A DNA stretch of 64,000 nt from Candidatus Electrothrix gigas. Lineage in GTDB: Bacteria > Desulfobacterota > Desulfobulbia > Desulfobulbales > Desulfobulbaceae. Under the pieces are notes generated by a model. That model saw only the letters and a list, made by a program, of their open reading frames with translations, had not been told where the DNA came from and searched no databases. Of the stretch, positions 27,225-36,083 are shown piece after piece (the first letter of the stretch is position 1; each line of letters opens with the position of its first letter). The stretch covers positions 62,001 to 126,000 of the forward strand of contig QYLO01000002.1 in the NCBI GenBank assembly GCA_022766165.1, given 5' to 3'. The translations under genes were made by a program, and so were the position numbers.

Positions 27225-27256
27225 AAAAAAAGGCTTCAGAGATATTCCCTGAAGCC
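27225..27256 (-). terminator. Strong terminator after the tail-specific protease gene
   Basis: On the minus strand GGCTTCAG (27256-27249) pairs with CTGAAGCC (27239-27232) across a 9-base loop, followed by seven Ts. It stands about 70 bases past the protease stop codon. Confidence 0.85.
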
Positions 27257-27326
27257 CGGCAACAGACCTCCCCCTCCTCCTTCCTGAAAAGGTATACAGA
27301 GAGAAGAGAGGTGCGTCTGGCTCTGA

Positions 27327-29459
27327 CTACTTGTTTGCCTCAGCAGCCAAGGCAACTGATTCAGATTCTTCCATTAAAAAAACCGCCAAGTCCACATATA
27401 GATCATGGGACAGTTTTTCGTCCAACGTTTCCTCGCCTTTTTTTCCAAGGCTGTCCTCGTCTTCTTCATCAGTAAGAACGCCAGCCTCTCTGGCCTCTTT
27501 TCTCGCCTGTTCAAGTTCTTTGCGTTCCTTAATAACTCCGGCTAAAAAAACAGGAATTTTTGTTTCTTCTTTCCGTTTTTTTGCCTTGAGGCTTTCCTCC
27601 TTAATCTTTTGAAAACGCTTGTTCTTTGCTACATAGTTACGACTCTGCTGCTGCACTCTTGCCCGATTAAAATGCGGTCCTTGCCAAAATGGATGAGGAA
27701 CAGCCTCAACACGATCCCACGGAAGCGAGTTATCCATGTACTGCTCACCGGTTTCCAGATAATCCAACATGCTGGGCAGCACAACATCTGGCACAACACC
27801 TTTATACTGGGTGGAACTTCCGTTGACCCGATAAAACTTCTGAATTGTTACCTTTAATGCGCCAAGATCATCGTATTTTCTCAGATGAAGCAAGGGGAGA
27901 TTGCGATTCATGTCTAGCAGAGCCTGAACAGTTCCCTTTCCGTGGGTATGCGCACCACCAATGACCAAGGCTCTGTCGTAATCCTGCATAGCAGCGGCAA
28001 AAATCTCTGAGGCAGAGGCTGCAAACTGGTTAATCAAGACAATCATTGGCCCGTTATAGACAACCTCCTGATCTGTATCCTCAAGAACGCGGATAAGGCC
28101 CTGTGAATTTTTTACCTGAACCATAGGACCACCTGGTAAAAACAGGCCAGAGACATTAACTGCATCGCTCAGGGAACCGCCTCCGTTATTGCGTAAATCA
28201 AGGATCAGCCCGGTAATACCTTTCTTTTTCAACTTATTCAGTTCTGCACGGGTATCATCTGTGACGTTGCGGCCATTTCTGCCTAATCGTCCTGCTGAAA
28301 AATCACGATAAAAACTTGGTATCTTTACATATCCAATCTTTCCTATCTTGTCATCCTTGATCACAGTGGACTTGACATAGGTTTCTTCGAGGCGAACCAC
28401 ATCTCGAACAATGGGAATAACCAGCCGAGTACCATCAGCTCTGGTGACAGTTAGCCGAACCTCGGTTCCTTTAGGGCCGCGGATATAGGAGACCGCCTCC
28501 CGGATGCTCATGGAAGAGATATCCACAGGTTCGCCGTCCTTTTCAGAGACCGACATAATAATATCCTCAGCCTGAAGCTGGCCCTGAGCTTCAGCCGCAC
28601 TGCCAGGTATGACCCGAACCACCTTAATATGTCCATCGTCCTCCCTGAGCAAGGCCCCAATCCCTTCCAGAGAACCGCTCATGTGAATATCAAAGTCCTC
28701 TTTTGAGGTTGGTGCCATATAGTTGGTATGCGGATCAAAGGAACGGGCAATAGCATCAAAGTAACGGTTGTAATGTTCTTGGCGGGTGACCTTGTGCAAT
28801 CTTGCCAAATAGGCATCGGTCTTTTTTCGCACCTGCTTCCTTGCCTCTGCCCAGAGTCCCTGATCAACCTGCTCTTTTTCAGGATTCAGCAGGGGCTTGC
28901 CCTCTTTTTCACGTTGTTTATTTTCCTTTTCCACTGCGGCAAGATAGCTGTCCAGCACTTCCATCTTTAAGGAACGCCGCCACCGGTCTTTCAGCTCTGC
29001 ACGACCAGCAGGAGCAACCAGTTTATCCGGATCAGTCTCAAGAAAGTCTTTTTTATTTGGGGAAAAACCTGTCTTCATGATCTCATCAATCAGCACAGCC
29101 ACCTGTTCTACCCGTTTGTTGAGTAACTTCATCCCAGCATCAGGGAGATAAAAACGACCATCATCAATCTCGTCATCAATTGTATCTGCGTATTGATCTA
29201 ACAGTTTTACATCTTTGGCCAGCAAAAACTGTTTTTTCGGATCAAGCTGGGTGAGATAGAGTTTATACGCCTCCTTGGACATCTGCTCATTAAAGGACTT
29301 ATGACCAAAATGCTGGGCTACAAGCTGACTCCTCAGCATCGCGGCGATAAGACGGTTACGACCAAGGTCAAACTCAACCGGCATCACCTTGCCATGTACT
29401 GACGAACCTGTCAGAACAACAACAAGAAAGAGACTGCAAACAAAATTATGGATACGCAT
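27327..29459 (-). CDS. prc: Carboxy-terminal (tail-specific) protease
   Basis: About 710 residues from the ATG at 29459 (GGGAG 7 bases upstream). A signal peptide is followed by a long Prc-type N-terminal helical region, a PDZ domain (about 240-330, with the GIGALLRED stretch before it), and the S41 catalytic core: LRNNGGGSLSDA, the Ser in FAASASEIFAAA (about residue 480) and the Lys in THGKGTVQ about 25 residues later. The C-terminus is rich in Lys/Glu coil. The enzyme trims periplasmic proteins from their C-termini. Confidence 0.93.
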   Translation of the reverse strand: MRIHNFVCSLFLVVVLTGSSVHGKVMPVEFDLGRNRLIAAMLRSQLVAQHFGHKSFNEQMSKEAYKLYLTQLDPKKQFLLAKDVKLLDQYADTIDDEIDDGRFYLPDAGMKLLNKRVEQVAVLIDEIMKTGFSPNKKDFLETDPDKLVAPAGRAELKDRWRRSLKMEVLDSYLAAVEKENKQREKEGKPLLNPEKEQVDQGLWAEARKQVRKKTDAYLARLHKVTRQEHYNRYFDAIARSFDPHTNYMAPTSKEDFDIHMSGSLEGIGALLREDDGHIKVVRVIPGSAAEAQGQLQAEDIIMSVSEKDGEPVDISSMSIREAVSYIRGPKGTEVRLTVTRADGTRLVIPIVRDVVRLEETYVKSTVIKDDKIGKIGYVKIPSFYRDFSAGRLGRNGRNVTDDTRAELNKLKKKGITGLILDLRNNGGGSLSDAVNVSGLFLPGGPMVQVKNSQGLIRVLEDTDQEVVYNGPMIVLINQFAASASEIFAAAMQDYDRALVIGGAHTHGKGTVQALLDMNRNLPLLHLRKYDDLGALKVTIQKFYRVNGSSTQYKGVVPDVVLPSMLDYLETGEQYMDNSLPWDRVEAVPHPFWQGPHFNRARVQQQSRNYVAKNKRFQKIKEESLKAKKRKEETKIPVFLAGVIKERKELEQARKEAREAGVLTDEEDEDSLGKKGEETLDEKLSHDLYVDLAVFLMEESESVALAAEANK

Positions 29460-29536
29460 AACCAACTCCCAATAAAGAGACAGACAGAATCGTCAGGAAG
29501 GATATCTGTTACTGAACGGATACTATCGAAAAAGCA

Positions 29537-29566
29537 AGAAAAAAAGGCCCTGTCCCGTAGGACAGG
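29537..29566 (-). terminator. Strong terminator between yedF and prc
   Basis: On the minus strand CCTGTCC pairs with GGACAGG across a 4-base loop (TACG), followed by GCC and a run of Ts. It separates the gatB/yedF transcript from prc. Confidence 0.85.
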
Positions 29567-29578
29567 ATCGAACAAAGG

Positions 29579-29622
29579 GTTCTTCGCTGTATAAGAACGT
29601 CCAGAACGTCCAGAACGTCTGC
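29579..29622. repeat. Short 9-base tandem repeat
   Basis: AGAACGTCC occurs three times in a row (the last ends in T) at about 29595-29622, outside any gene. Same unit length as in-frame repeats in recB and mutL. Confidence 0.55.
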
Positions 29623-29737
29623 GAAAGTACTGTTCCGTTCCCCTAGACAAGACAAAGAACTCCTGTGAAAGAGAATACCACACTGTATTCTTTTTGCCAA
29701 CTGGTTGAATAAAAGAATGAGATCGACAGAGGCGGTT

Positions 29738-30382
29738 TCAGGAAGGGCTAACCACCTGAGTAGCCTGATTGACTGTACTCATGATGGCATACATGTCAGC
29801 AATTTTCCCTACTTGAAGGGCAGATGTCAGCTCATAGTAATTCAAACAGGTTCCGCAGGCAAGAATTTCCACCCCCTGTTCCTGAAGTTCCTTAAGGGCC
29901 TGTAAGGCTCCAGAATCTTCAGCAACCAAGCGCACGCCTTCGTTATACAACAAAATTTTCTCAGGAAGTGGCTCAATTTTATGAATAGTCTGCACATAGG
30001 TTTGCAGCAGGGCCCAGCCCAGATCAGCGCTTCCCTGTCCCATTGAGGCTGAAGAGATAACATAAACCAGTCCGCCGGTTCGGGTTGATGCAGTAGAGGC
30101 GCAACTGTACTTTTCCGGGGCTGCCTGTTTCCGGCAACAGACCCGACCCGCTTTCACCGTAAGCGTCCAGCAGCCGTTCTCCGGCTCGGAATCGCTGACC
30201 GTGCAGTGTTGATCCTGTGCGAATCGGATAACATTGTTCTTGGCCGCCTCGTTATCCACCACCACCTCAAGCAGGCGATGCCCTGCCTCCAAGGCTTCTT
30301 TGGTGGCGATAACCGGCTGAGGACAGGTCAGGCCACTACAGTCTACACGAAAGGCTTTCTTTTTCCAAAACATCCAACGCAT
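29738..30382 (-). CDS. yedF: YedF-type sulfurtransferase-like selenium metabolism protein
   Basis: 214 residues. The N-terminal TusA-like domain (about 9-80) has the CPQP motif with the active Cys20. The C-terminal half is DsrE/F-like (GGLVYVISSASMGQGSADLGWALLQTY, then VEILACGTCLNYY with two cysteines). This fusion is typical of YedF proteins linked to selenium or sulfur relay. It lies 25 bases downstream of gatB on the same strand, and a strong terminator follows. Confidence 0.88.
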   Translation of the reverse strand: MRWMFWKKKAFRVDCSGLTCPQPVIATKEALEAGHRLLEVVVDNEAAKNNVIRFAQDQHCTVSDSEPENGCWTLTVKAGRVCCRKQAAPEKYSCASTASTRTGGLVYVISSASMGQGSADLGWALLQTYVQTIHKIEPLPEKILLYNEGVRLVAEDSGALQALKELQEQGVEILACGTCLNYYELTSALQVGKIADMYAIMSTVNQATQVVSPS

Positions 30383-30407
30383 ATATTTATCCAGTTCAAC
30401 AGTATAG

Positions 30408-31835
30408 TTATGAATTATTCAACTCTTGCCCAAACAACGTATTTGCCAGCTGGGGATTGGCCTTGCCCTTGGTCTTCTGCATGAGCTGCCCAACAAAAAA
30501 TCCCATGACCTTGGTCTTGCCGTCACGGAACTGCTGGGCTTGGTCAGGATTGGCGGCAATGATCTCCCGGACAATGGCAACCAGCTCGCCTTCGTCGCTC
30601 ATCTGGACCAGTCCTTTGTCTTTGACGATTTTTTCAGGATCATCTCCTGATACCAACATATCGGCAAACACGGTCTTGGCGATTTTGCCAGAGATGGTAT
30701 TCTTTTCCACCATCTGAAGCAGGGCAGCCAGCTGGGTCGCCGTCACCGGACACTCGTTGATCTGCTCAGGGCTATATTCCCGTAACAACTCGGTTGTAAT
30801 GAAGTTACTCACCTTTTTGGGATTCTTGTATTCCGTGCAGACCTGTTCAAAGAAATCAGCCAGATCACGGGATGAGGTCAGAGTTGCAGCCACATCTTCA
30901 GGCAGGCCCATATCATCCATGAAACGTTGTTTCCGTTCCCCGGCCAGTTCGGGCAACTCGCCCTGCACCCGCTCAATCCAGTCTTCATCAATATGGACTG
31001 GCACCAGATCCGGATCAGGGAAATAGCGATAATCATGGGCCTCTTCCTTGCCGCGCATGGACTCGGTTTTGCCGGTATCAGGATTCCACAGCAAGGTGGA
31101 CTGAATAACCTCACCACCATCTAACAAAACATCCCGCTGTCTGCGTTCCTCATATTCCAACGCCAGTTGCACGTTACGAAAGGAGTTCATATTTTTGAGT
31201 TCCGTTCGAGTACCCAGCTTCTCCTGCCCTTTGGGACGCAGGGAGATATTGGCATCACAACGGAAACTGCCCTCCTGCATATTGCCGTCGCAGATGTCCA
31301 GATAGCGGACAATGCCGTGCAGTTTCTTCAAATAGGCCACAGCCTCTTCCGGTGAACGTAGATCCGGCTCGCTAACGATCTCCAGCAGCGGGGTACCGGT
31401 CCGGTTCAGATCCACATAGCTTTTCGGCTCCAGATCATCATGCACCAGCTTGCCAGCGTCTTCCTCCATGTGCGCACGGGTGATGCCGATGGTCTTTTTT
31501 TCATTGTCCACCTCAATCTCTAGCTGACCGTACTCGGCAATGGGCAGCTCAAACTGGGAGATTTGATAGCCCTTGGGTAAATCAGGATAGAAGTAATTCT
31601 TGCGGGCGAATCGATTCTCCCGATTGATAGTGGAATCCGTGGCCAGAGCCAGCTTGATGCCGTTTTCCACCACCTGCTTGTTCAGCACAGGCAGTGAGCC
31701 GGGCATTCCTAAGCAAACCGGACAGGTATGGGTGTTAGGCGGCGCACCGAATTCGGTGGAACAGCCGCAGAATATCTTACTCTTTGTCTTCATCTGGGCA
31801 TGGACTTCCAGCCCGATCACGGTTTCAAATTCCAT
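30408..31835 (-). CDS. gatB: Asp-tRNA(Asn)/Glu-tRNA(Gln) amidotransferase subunit B
   Basis: 475 residues, full length. Starts [21 protein letters not shown], with the zinc-binding cysteines FCGCS and CPVC, then [13 protein letters not shown] and EEDAGKL, and a C-terminal YqeY-like domain ending [13 protein letters not shown]. It transamidates misacylated tRNAs with GatA and GatC, which are not in this window. Confidence 0.97.
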   Translation of the reverse strand: MEFETVIGLEVHAQMKTKSKIFCGCSTEFGAPPNTHTCPVCLGMPGSLPVLNKQVVENGIKLALATDSTINRENRFARKNYFYPDLPKGYQISQFELPIAEYGQLEIEVDNEKKTIGITRAHMEEDAGKLVHDDLEPKSYVDLNRTGTPLLEIVSEPDLRSPEEAVAYLKKLHGIVRYLDICDGNMQEGSFRCDANISLRPKGQEKLGTRTELKNMNSFRNVQLALEYEERRQRDVLLDGGEVIQSTLLWNPDTGKTESMRGKEEAHDYRYFPDPDLVPVHIDEDWIERVQGELPELAGERKQRFMDDMGLPEDVAATLTSSRDLADFFEQVCTEYKNPKKVSNFITTELLREYSPEQINECPVTATQLAALLQMVEKNTISGKIAKTVFADMLVSGDDPEKIVKDKGLVQMSDEGELVAIVREIIAANPDQAQQFRDGKTKVMGFFVGQLMQKTKGKANPQLANTLFGQELNNS

Positions 31836-32065
31836 AATGTTATTCAGTTTTAAATAGTTTTACAGTTCAAAATATGTTGAAAACTGCGGGACAAGGCCGG
31901 AATGCTCAATGGCTCCCTCAGCAGAGAAGAATTGCATTGTCCCGTCCTTGGAACAGAGCCAGACTTCTTCTTAGCCACGACGCAGTTTCATCCCTCATAA
32001 AGTATCTCACCGGCTTCTATTTCATTCAGCAATGTTCCCTTGACAATGTGTCTTCAGTCAGCGTG
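31836..32065. other. Intergenic region upstream of gatB
   Basis: 230 bases between gatB (minus) and tumE (minus). It should hold the gatB promoter. No gene; a long plus-strand open frame running through here into tumE antisense has no support. Confidence 0.35.
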
Positions 32066-32434
32066 TTAACGGGAACTGTGCCCGGAAATTTCCAGGAGAA
32101 CATCAAACAGTGTCGGTTCAAGGCTGGACTCAATTGCTTCACCTTTGTGCTTATGATGAGGAAACGTCGCTATTTCATCATGGTGCGGAGCATTGTCGTA
32201 ACGAAAGAGGCAGGAGTTTTGTTGATCCATGTACTGGTACCGATATTTTATTTTTCCCGCCCGGTCAGTATTTTTGAGTTCCATAAATTCAAGACGGCAG
32301 CCGTTGTCAAACTGAACGGAACCGCTGATGTAGCCTTGCTTGGTATTATATTGTTTCTTGGTCAGAGTTGAACGCAGAATATTCGGGAACGACTGAAGTG
32401 TTTGCTCAAGTTCTGCAAAATAGGCGGTGATCAT
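32066..32434 (-). CDS. tumE: TumE-family toxin (DUF6516)
   Basis: 122 residues. The signature KYRYQYMDQQNSCLFRYDN followed by APHHDEIATFPHHKHKGE is characteristic of TumE/DUF6516 proteins, the toxin part of a type II system. The start overlaps the upstream partner by 4 bases. The target of this family is not established in my knowledge. Confidence 0.8.
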   Translation of the reverse strand: MITAYFAELEQTLQSFPNILRSTLTKKQYNTKQGYISGSVQFDNGCRLEFMELKNTDRAGKIKYRYQYMDQQNSCLFRYDNAPHHDEIATFPHHKHKGEAIESSLEPTLFDVLLEISGHSSR

Positions 32435-32739
32435 GCAAGTTCCCGCAACTTGCTTTCATTATCACGGAGCATCTCGTACAGTCCGGCCCAGAGCATGGAA
32501 TCTTCGCTGTCGTCAGTCTGTCCCTGTGTGTATTGCTGATAAAACTCTTCGGTGGGTTGCTTATATTTTTCCTCGAATTTTTTCAGATCAAGGCGGATAT
32601 TGACAATGCCTTTTTGAAGTTCAGCGATCTGATAGGAGATGATGTTTTGGGCAAAGGTCTCTTGGTCCTGTGCATGGGCCAGGATTGCCTTTAGGCGTTG
32701 CTCTGTTTTCGGGCTGATGTGCAGTTGCAGGTTAAACAT
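32431..32739 (-). CDS. tumA: TumA-like antitoxin
   Basis: 102 residues. It begins NLQLHISPKTEQRLKAILAHA, a ribbon-helix-helix-like antitoxin start, and continues with charged helices. It overlaps tumE by 4 bases in the usual antitoxin-toxin order. Upstream are remnants of a xisI gene, only 25 bases away. Confidence 0.72.
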   Translation of the reverse strand: MFNLQLHISPKTEQRLKAILAHAQDQETFAQNIISYQIAELQKGIVNIRLDLKKFEEKYKQPTEEFYQQYTQGQTDDSEDSMLWAGLYEMLRDNESKLRELA

Positions 32740-32764
32740 TTATTTCATTCCCTATGGATTTAAT

Positions 32765-32887
32765 TCAGAAGCAAAAAAACAAAATCACTGTCTGCTGCGC
32801 ACTAACCGGACCGCATAGCTGCTGTCGCAGGGCGTATTCAGAGAGGATTGATTTTATAACATCTCTGTATTCTTTTTTTACAGCCAT
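32765..32887 (-). pseudogene. Truncated xisI (fdxN element excision controlling factor)
   Basis: 41-codon frame reading MAVKKEYRDVIKSILSEYAL, which matches the N-terminus of XisI-family proteins (normally about 110 residues), before ending early at TGA. Its ATG overlaps the end of the xisH remnant by 10 bases, as in intact xisH-xisI pairs. GGAGGTGATCACGCA gives it a ribosome binding site. The C-terminal part is missing. Confidence 0.55.
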
Positions 32888-32967
32888 TGCGTGATCACCT
32901 CCTGCTCTTCATCAAAAACAAGCAGCCGGAGCTGATGTGCTTTACAGGCTGCCTGTCCAAAGACAGT
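32878..32967 (-). pseudogene. C-terminal remnant of xisH
   Basis: The minus-strand frame reads KAHQLRLLVFDEEQEVITQW and then a stop, the typical C-terminus of XisH proteins (an endonuclease-like fold). An in-frame stop lies about 30 codons upstream, so only the tail survives. Together with the xisI fragment it marks a decayed xisH-xisI pair. Confidence 0.5.
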
Positions 32968-33040
32968 TGTTCAGTTAAATAGTTCCGTACCTCCGTACCC
33001 AGTGTTGAAACACCGGGCTATTTCCGAGCTGTCCCTTCTG

Positions 33041-33171
33041 GACACCAGGGTGACTCAGGCTGAGACACTACGCTAACTCCATCGGAGTCACTACGGTGTC
33101 TTGGTGGGAGTCACTCAGGTCACTCCATCAGAGACACTCTGGTGACTCGGAGGGAGATACCCTAGTGTCTC
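33041..33171. repeat. Array of six 23-base repeats (16-base core + 7-base spacer)
   Basis: Units start at 33041, 33064, 33087, 33110, 33133 and 33156. Cores include GACACCAGGGTGACTC, GTCACTACGGTGTCTT, GACACTCTGGTGACTC and GATACCCTAGTGTCTC; they show partial dyad symmetry and vary around GACAC...GTGACTC. The 7-base spacers are mostly G/A-rich and end in GA. It lies 60 bases past the stop of the Abi-alpha gene. Weaker similar sequence may extend back to about 32995. Confidence 0.82.
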
Positions 33172-33231
33172 TATAGTACCGACTGTCTGCTGAAGGTCGC
33201 ACAATGCCACAGGGCGATTGACGAGCTGCAC

Positions 33232-34134
33232 CTACTCCTTGTTGCCGCGCCGCTGTACGTTTGCTTCACAATCTGGGGCAATGTGCCATGCGTCTGCTTT
33301 GACATAGGTGTACGGTAACAGACCAATAGCAGCAGCGAATCGTTGACCAAAGTATGTACAACGTATTATGCCTTTTTGATACGTAAGCTTAATATTGTCA
33401 TGCTCATATTGCTCTCGTATCTTAATGAATTCAGGACGAGTTTCAACCCAGTCATATGCCGATGGACGGGTGAGATGTTGTTTGTAGTCTATTTCGACCA
33501 GACCAAGTCTAGCCCAGTTATCAATCATGACGGGCAACATTGGATTCTCGACAGGTTCTCCTACTGGAGGCTTTGCAAGATTAACAAGATGAGAAAGGAT
33601 GATACGATAACCCTGTTCCCCTGCCGTAGTAAGAAGAAGCTGAACAATTGGGATGTCCTCAATAAACTGTAGAGCGTGGCGTACTAATGCTGCATCCATC
33701 CCGTCCAGTTGTTTGATAATCTCGACAAAAGCTGGGTGAGCCGTTGTTGAGACCCGGCCATCCATTGCTGTGGCAAGCAGATTAAGGTACATGTCCTTCA
33801 GATTCTGCTCTTCATGAGTAAATGCCAATCCCTGCAAGGCTGGCCCGGCAATGGATGCCTTGGGTTCAACGATATCCTCTTCAGGTATCTTAGCAACTTT
33901 TTCGCTAAGGTCTTGCTGGAATTTTCCTTGGAAGTATATCCGTGACTTCTCACAGGCAAAGTTGACTGCTGCTAATGGCAGCAAGGCATTATTAACAAGC
34001 TTCGTCAGAGTGACTGCCGTCTGTCCAAGGTTATTACCCGCCTCCTTGACATTCGGATTATCTCCAGCAGTCTTGATGATCTCACCAACCACCGCTACGC
34101 CATCTTTGGCTATTTTAAAGTGATCATTAGACAT
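33232..34134 (-). CDS. Abi-alpha (DUF4393) family protein
   Basis: 300 residues. An N-terminal helical region (about 1-60) precedes the core KIPEEDIVEPKASIAGPALQG, LKDMYLNLLATAMD, AHPAFVEIIKQLDGMDA, which matches the DUF4393/Abi-alpha family as I know it. Members are linked by name to abortive phage infection, but direct proof is limited. The start ATG overlaps the preceding gene's stop region (one base apart), so the RdgC-like group and this gene are probably one transcript. A 23-base repeat array follows. Confidence 0.72.
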   Translation of the reverse strand: MSNDHFKIAKDGVAVVGEIIKTAGDNPNVKEAGNNLGQTAVTLTKLVNNALLPLAAVNFACEKSRIYFQGKFQQDLSEKVAKIPEEDIVEPKASIAGPALQGLAFTHEEQNLKDMYLNLLATAMDGRVSTTAHPAFVEIIKQLDGMDAALVRHALQFIEDIPIVQLLLTTAGEQGYRIILSHLVNLAKPPVGEPVENPMLPVMIDNWARLGLVEIDYKQHLTRPSAYDWVETRPEFIKIREQYEHDNIKLTYQKGIIRCTYFGQRFAAAIGLLPYTYVKADAWHIAPDCEANVQRRGNKE

Positions 34135-34689
34135 TTACACCCCTGCCAGCTCCGCACCAGCCTGGACCCACGAACGAATTTTTACCAATTCATCGGACCA
34201 GCCGTTTGATGTCCTTATATTGATGAAGAGCCGAAACAGCTCATTGACCAGCTCAATCCCCTCTTCAAACAGGGAAATTCGCTCCAGCACCTGCCCTTCA
34301 AAGCTCTCAGGATCATCACCATCACCGTCTCCAGCTCCGGCGGTCTTAGGGAGGCGGACACTGCGAAACTCCATAGTAGCGGCATTCAGAGTAATACTGA
34401 ACTCGTAATCATCGCTCCCAATTTTTATCCGAGCCTGTTCCGGCTTTTTCCCCAGAGCCAGGCCAGCCCGGGCCTCTCGCAACTCGGTTTGCAAGCCCCG
34501 GCAGATGAGCTTTTCACTTTCCGGGCCTTCACCGTACTCTAACAACATGTGTTTTTCAAAAACAACGAGAATATCGCCCCGTTCAGGAAGTGCAATACTG
34601 CCGCCACGCTCTTCGCTTTTAAACCAGAGCCAGGCAAGAAATTCCTGACCGATAAAACGTTTTTCTTCTATAAGATCGACTAAATCCAT
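34135..34689 (-). CDS. Partner of RdgC-like protein, unknown
   Basis: 184 residues from the ATG at 34689 (GAGGG upstream); the frame is open to 34734. Conserved-looking blocks: MDLVDLIEEKRFIGQEFLAW, LEYGEGPESEKLICRGLQTE, LGKKPEQARIKI. A short GDGDGDD stretch lies near residue 110. It stands immediately downstream of the RdgC-like gene, a pairing I recall from related bacteria, but no biochemical role is known to me. Confidence 0.65.
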   Translation of the reverse strand: MDLVDLIEEKRFIGQEFLAWLWFKSEERGGSIALPERGDILVVFEKHMLLEYGEGPESEKLICRGLQTELREARAGLALGKKPEQARIKIGSDDYEFSITLNAATMEFRSVRLPKTAGAGDGDGDDPESFEGQVLERISLFEEGIELVNELFRLFINIRTSNGWSDELVKIRSWVQAGAELAGV

Positions 34690-34766
34690 AAAGCCCTCAA
34701 AGGCACGCAAGGTTGGGTTACTTGGGTTACACACAACACCCTTTCCTCCTGCCCCTATTTTTTTGA

Positions 34767-35372
34767 TTACATAAGTAATGCTGGTTGCAGATCGGCAAGC
34801 TTCTCAGCCGTGGCCTGATCCGTGAGTTGCAATGCGGTATTCCAAGGAATCTGCATGATCAACGAAAGCTCAAAGGTCTCCTTGAACAGATCTTCCAGCA
34901 GGGCAATGGCCTTGCGACTGTTGGAAAAAAAGAGCAGGGTGTTGTTGGAAAGATTCCAACAGAGATCATAGACCGCGGGAATAGGCGGGGACTTACGCAC
35001 CAGTTCCGCTCGAATCCGTTCCTTAATCTCCAAACGAACATTCCGGCTCAAACGGCGCACGCCTTGCTCCTGCCTGATTCTGGACTCTTCCTTGGTTGTA
35101 TACTTTCTCAGCACTGCTGGCGAAACTTTCCGCTCATCAATCCGCAGGGACAGCACCACATAATCTCCAGCAGCATAGGAACTAAAGGCAAACTCGCTGT
35201 CAAACATATCTGCTACCGAGACCCAACCAACCGAGTACTCGTCAATGGTATCGTCGATATCCTGAAAAGAGTGTTCAGCCACCTGCCGGGCAATAAAATC
35301 CCAAAAATCTTCGGGTACCTCGCCTTCCACCATAAAACGGGTAAACGAGGCACTTCCTGATAGTAATCCCAT
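34767..35372 (-). CDS. RdgC-like recombination-associated protein
   Basis: 201 residues, shorter than the 300-residue gammaproteobacterial RdgC but matching the delta-type form. The central block YVVLSLRIDERKVSPAVLRK, LSRNVRLEIKERIRAELV, YDLCWNLSNNTLLFFSNSRKA, LFKETFELSL follows the RdgC pattern. RdgC binds double-stranded DNA and restrains RecA in known cases. First of a three-gene minus-strand group ending with the Abi-alpha gene. Confidence 0.78.
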   Translation of the reverse strand: MGLLSGSASFTRFMVEGEVPEDFWDFIARQVAEHSFQDIDDTIDEYSVGWVSVADMFDSEFAFSSYAAGDYVVLSLRIDERKVSPAVLRKYTTKEESRIRQEQGVRRLSRNVRLEIKERIRAELVRKSPPIPAVYDLCWNLSNNTLLFFSNSRKAIALLEDLFKETFELSLIMQIPWNTALQLTDQATAEKLADLQPALLM

Positions 35373-35635
35373 AGATCATCCTGATAAAAAGCCCTGTTCG
35401 GGCCACATAGTAACTTTGATGTAAAAAAATCCTTTGCCGCTCTTGCCATTCTTGCTGTTTGTTACAGACTGCAAACAATACAGTGTACTCCATATAGAGA
35501 AAGAGCTTATGCAACATTTCCGTCTGCACACTGAAATCTTATAACAAAGATAGCACGAAGCAACAAGTACTATAGGCTCAGAAAGAACGCAGAAAGAAAC
35601 TCGTCAGAAAAAAATAAATGAGGTAATTTTTTTAG
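35373..35635. other. Intergenic region between RdgC-like gene and tRNA genes
   Basis: About 263 bases, AT-rich, no convincing gene. It should hold the minus-strand promoter of the RdgC-like group. Confidence 0.35.
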
Positions 35636-35665
35636 TTGACACAGAACCAAAAAGCATGGTATAAA
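35636..35665 (+). promoter_or_regulatory. Sigma-70 promoter of the tRNA operon
   Basis: TTGACA at 35636-35641, an 18-base spacer, then TATAAA at 35660-35665, about 20 bases before the first tRNA. Close to consensus. Confidence 0.85.
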
Positions 35666-35686
35666 TCCCTCGCTCTCAGCAACCAA

Positions 35687-35762
35687 GGGTCGTTAACTCA
35701 GCTGGTAGAGTATCTGCCTTTTAAGCAGAGAGTCGCGCGTTCGAGCCGCGCACGACCCACCA
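35687..35762 (+). tRNA. tRNA-Lys (anticodon TTT)
   Basis: Acceptor GGGTCGT pairs with ACGACCC; D-arm ACTCAGCTGGTAGAGT; anticodon stem CTGC/GCAG with loop CTTTTAA; T-arm GCGCG-TTCGAGC-CGCGC. Discriminator A at 35759; CCA is encoded at 35760-35762. Confidence 0.97.
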
Positions 35763-35769
35763 CATACAT

Positions 35770-35847
35770 GTCCCCATCGTCTAGTCTGGTCCAGGACACC
35801 GGCCTTTCACGCCGGCAACACCGGTTCAAATCCGGTTGGGGACGCCA
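35770..35847 (+). tRNA. tRNA-Glu (anticodon TTC)
   Basis: Acceptor GTCCCCA pairs with TGGGGAC; anticodon stem CCGGC/GCCGG with loop CTTTCAC; T-arm ACCGG-TTCAAAT-CCGGT. Encoded CCA at 35845-35847. Co-transcribed with the tRNA-Lys 7 bases upstream. Confidence 0.97.
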
Positions 35848-35854
35848 TATATAT

Positions 35855-35890
35855 AAAGGGTTTAACGGATATTCTGTTAAACCCTTTTTT
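35855..35890 (+). terminator. Terminator of the tRNA operon
   Basis: AAAGGGTTTAAC pairs with GTTAAACCCTTT across a 9-base loop, followed by Ts. Closes the Lys-Glu tRNA unit. Confidence 0.93.
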
Positions 35891-36083
35891 ATTTGCTCCT
35901 TCACACCGTCTACGTTACAATAACGCCACAAAAGGTATCGTTGTCACGGTGGGCGGCAAGGGGAGGAGATTCAAGTTCTTTCGATGCTCCGTCGATTGCC
36001 CCCCAACTCGTAAATACTCCCTATTGACAGGCATGTTGACAGACAAGCTCGCTGAGTAATAACAACAGGTAAGGCGAAATACA

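Noticed and set aside
25887-27287. 466-codon plus-strand open frame across hisC and cmk
   Set aside because: It is antisense to two clearly identified enzymes, has no recognisable protein content and follows from their GC-rich third positions.
31874-32371. 165-codon plus-strand frame
   Set aside because: Runs antisense through tumE and has no ribosome binding site or recognised content.
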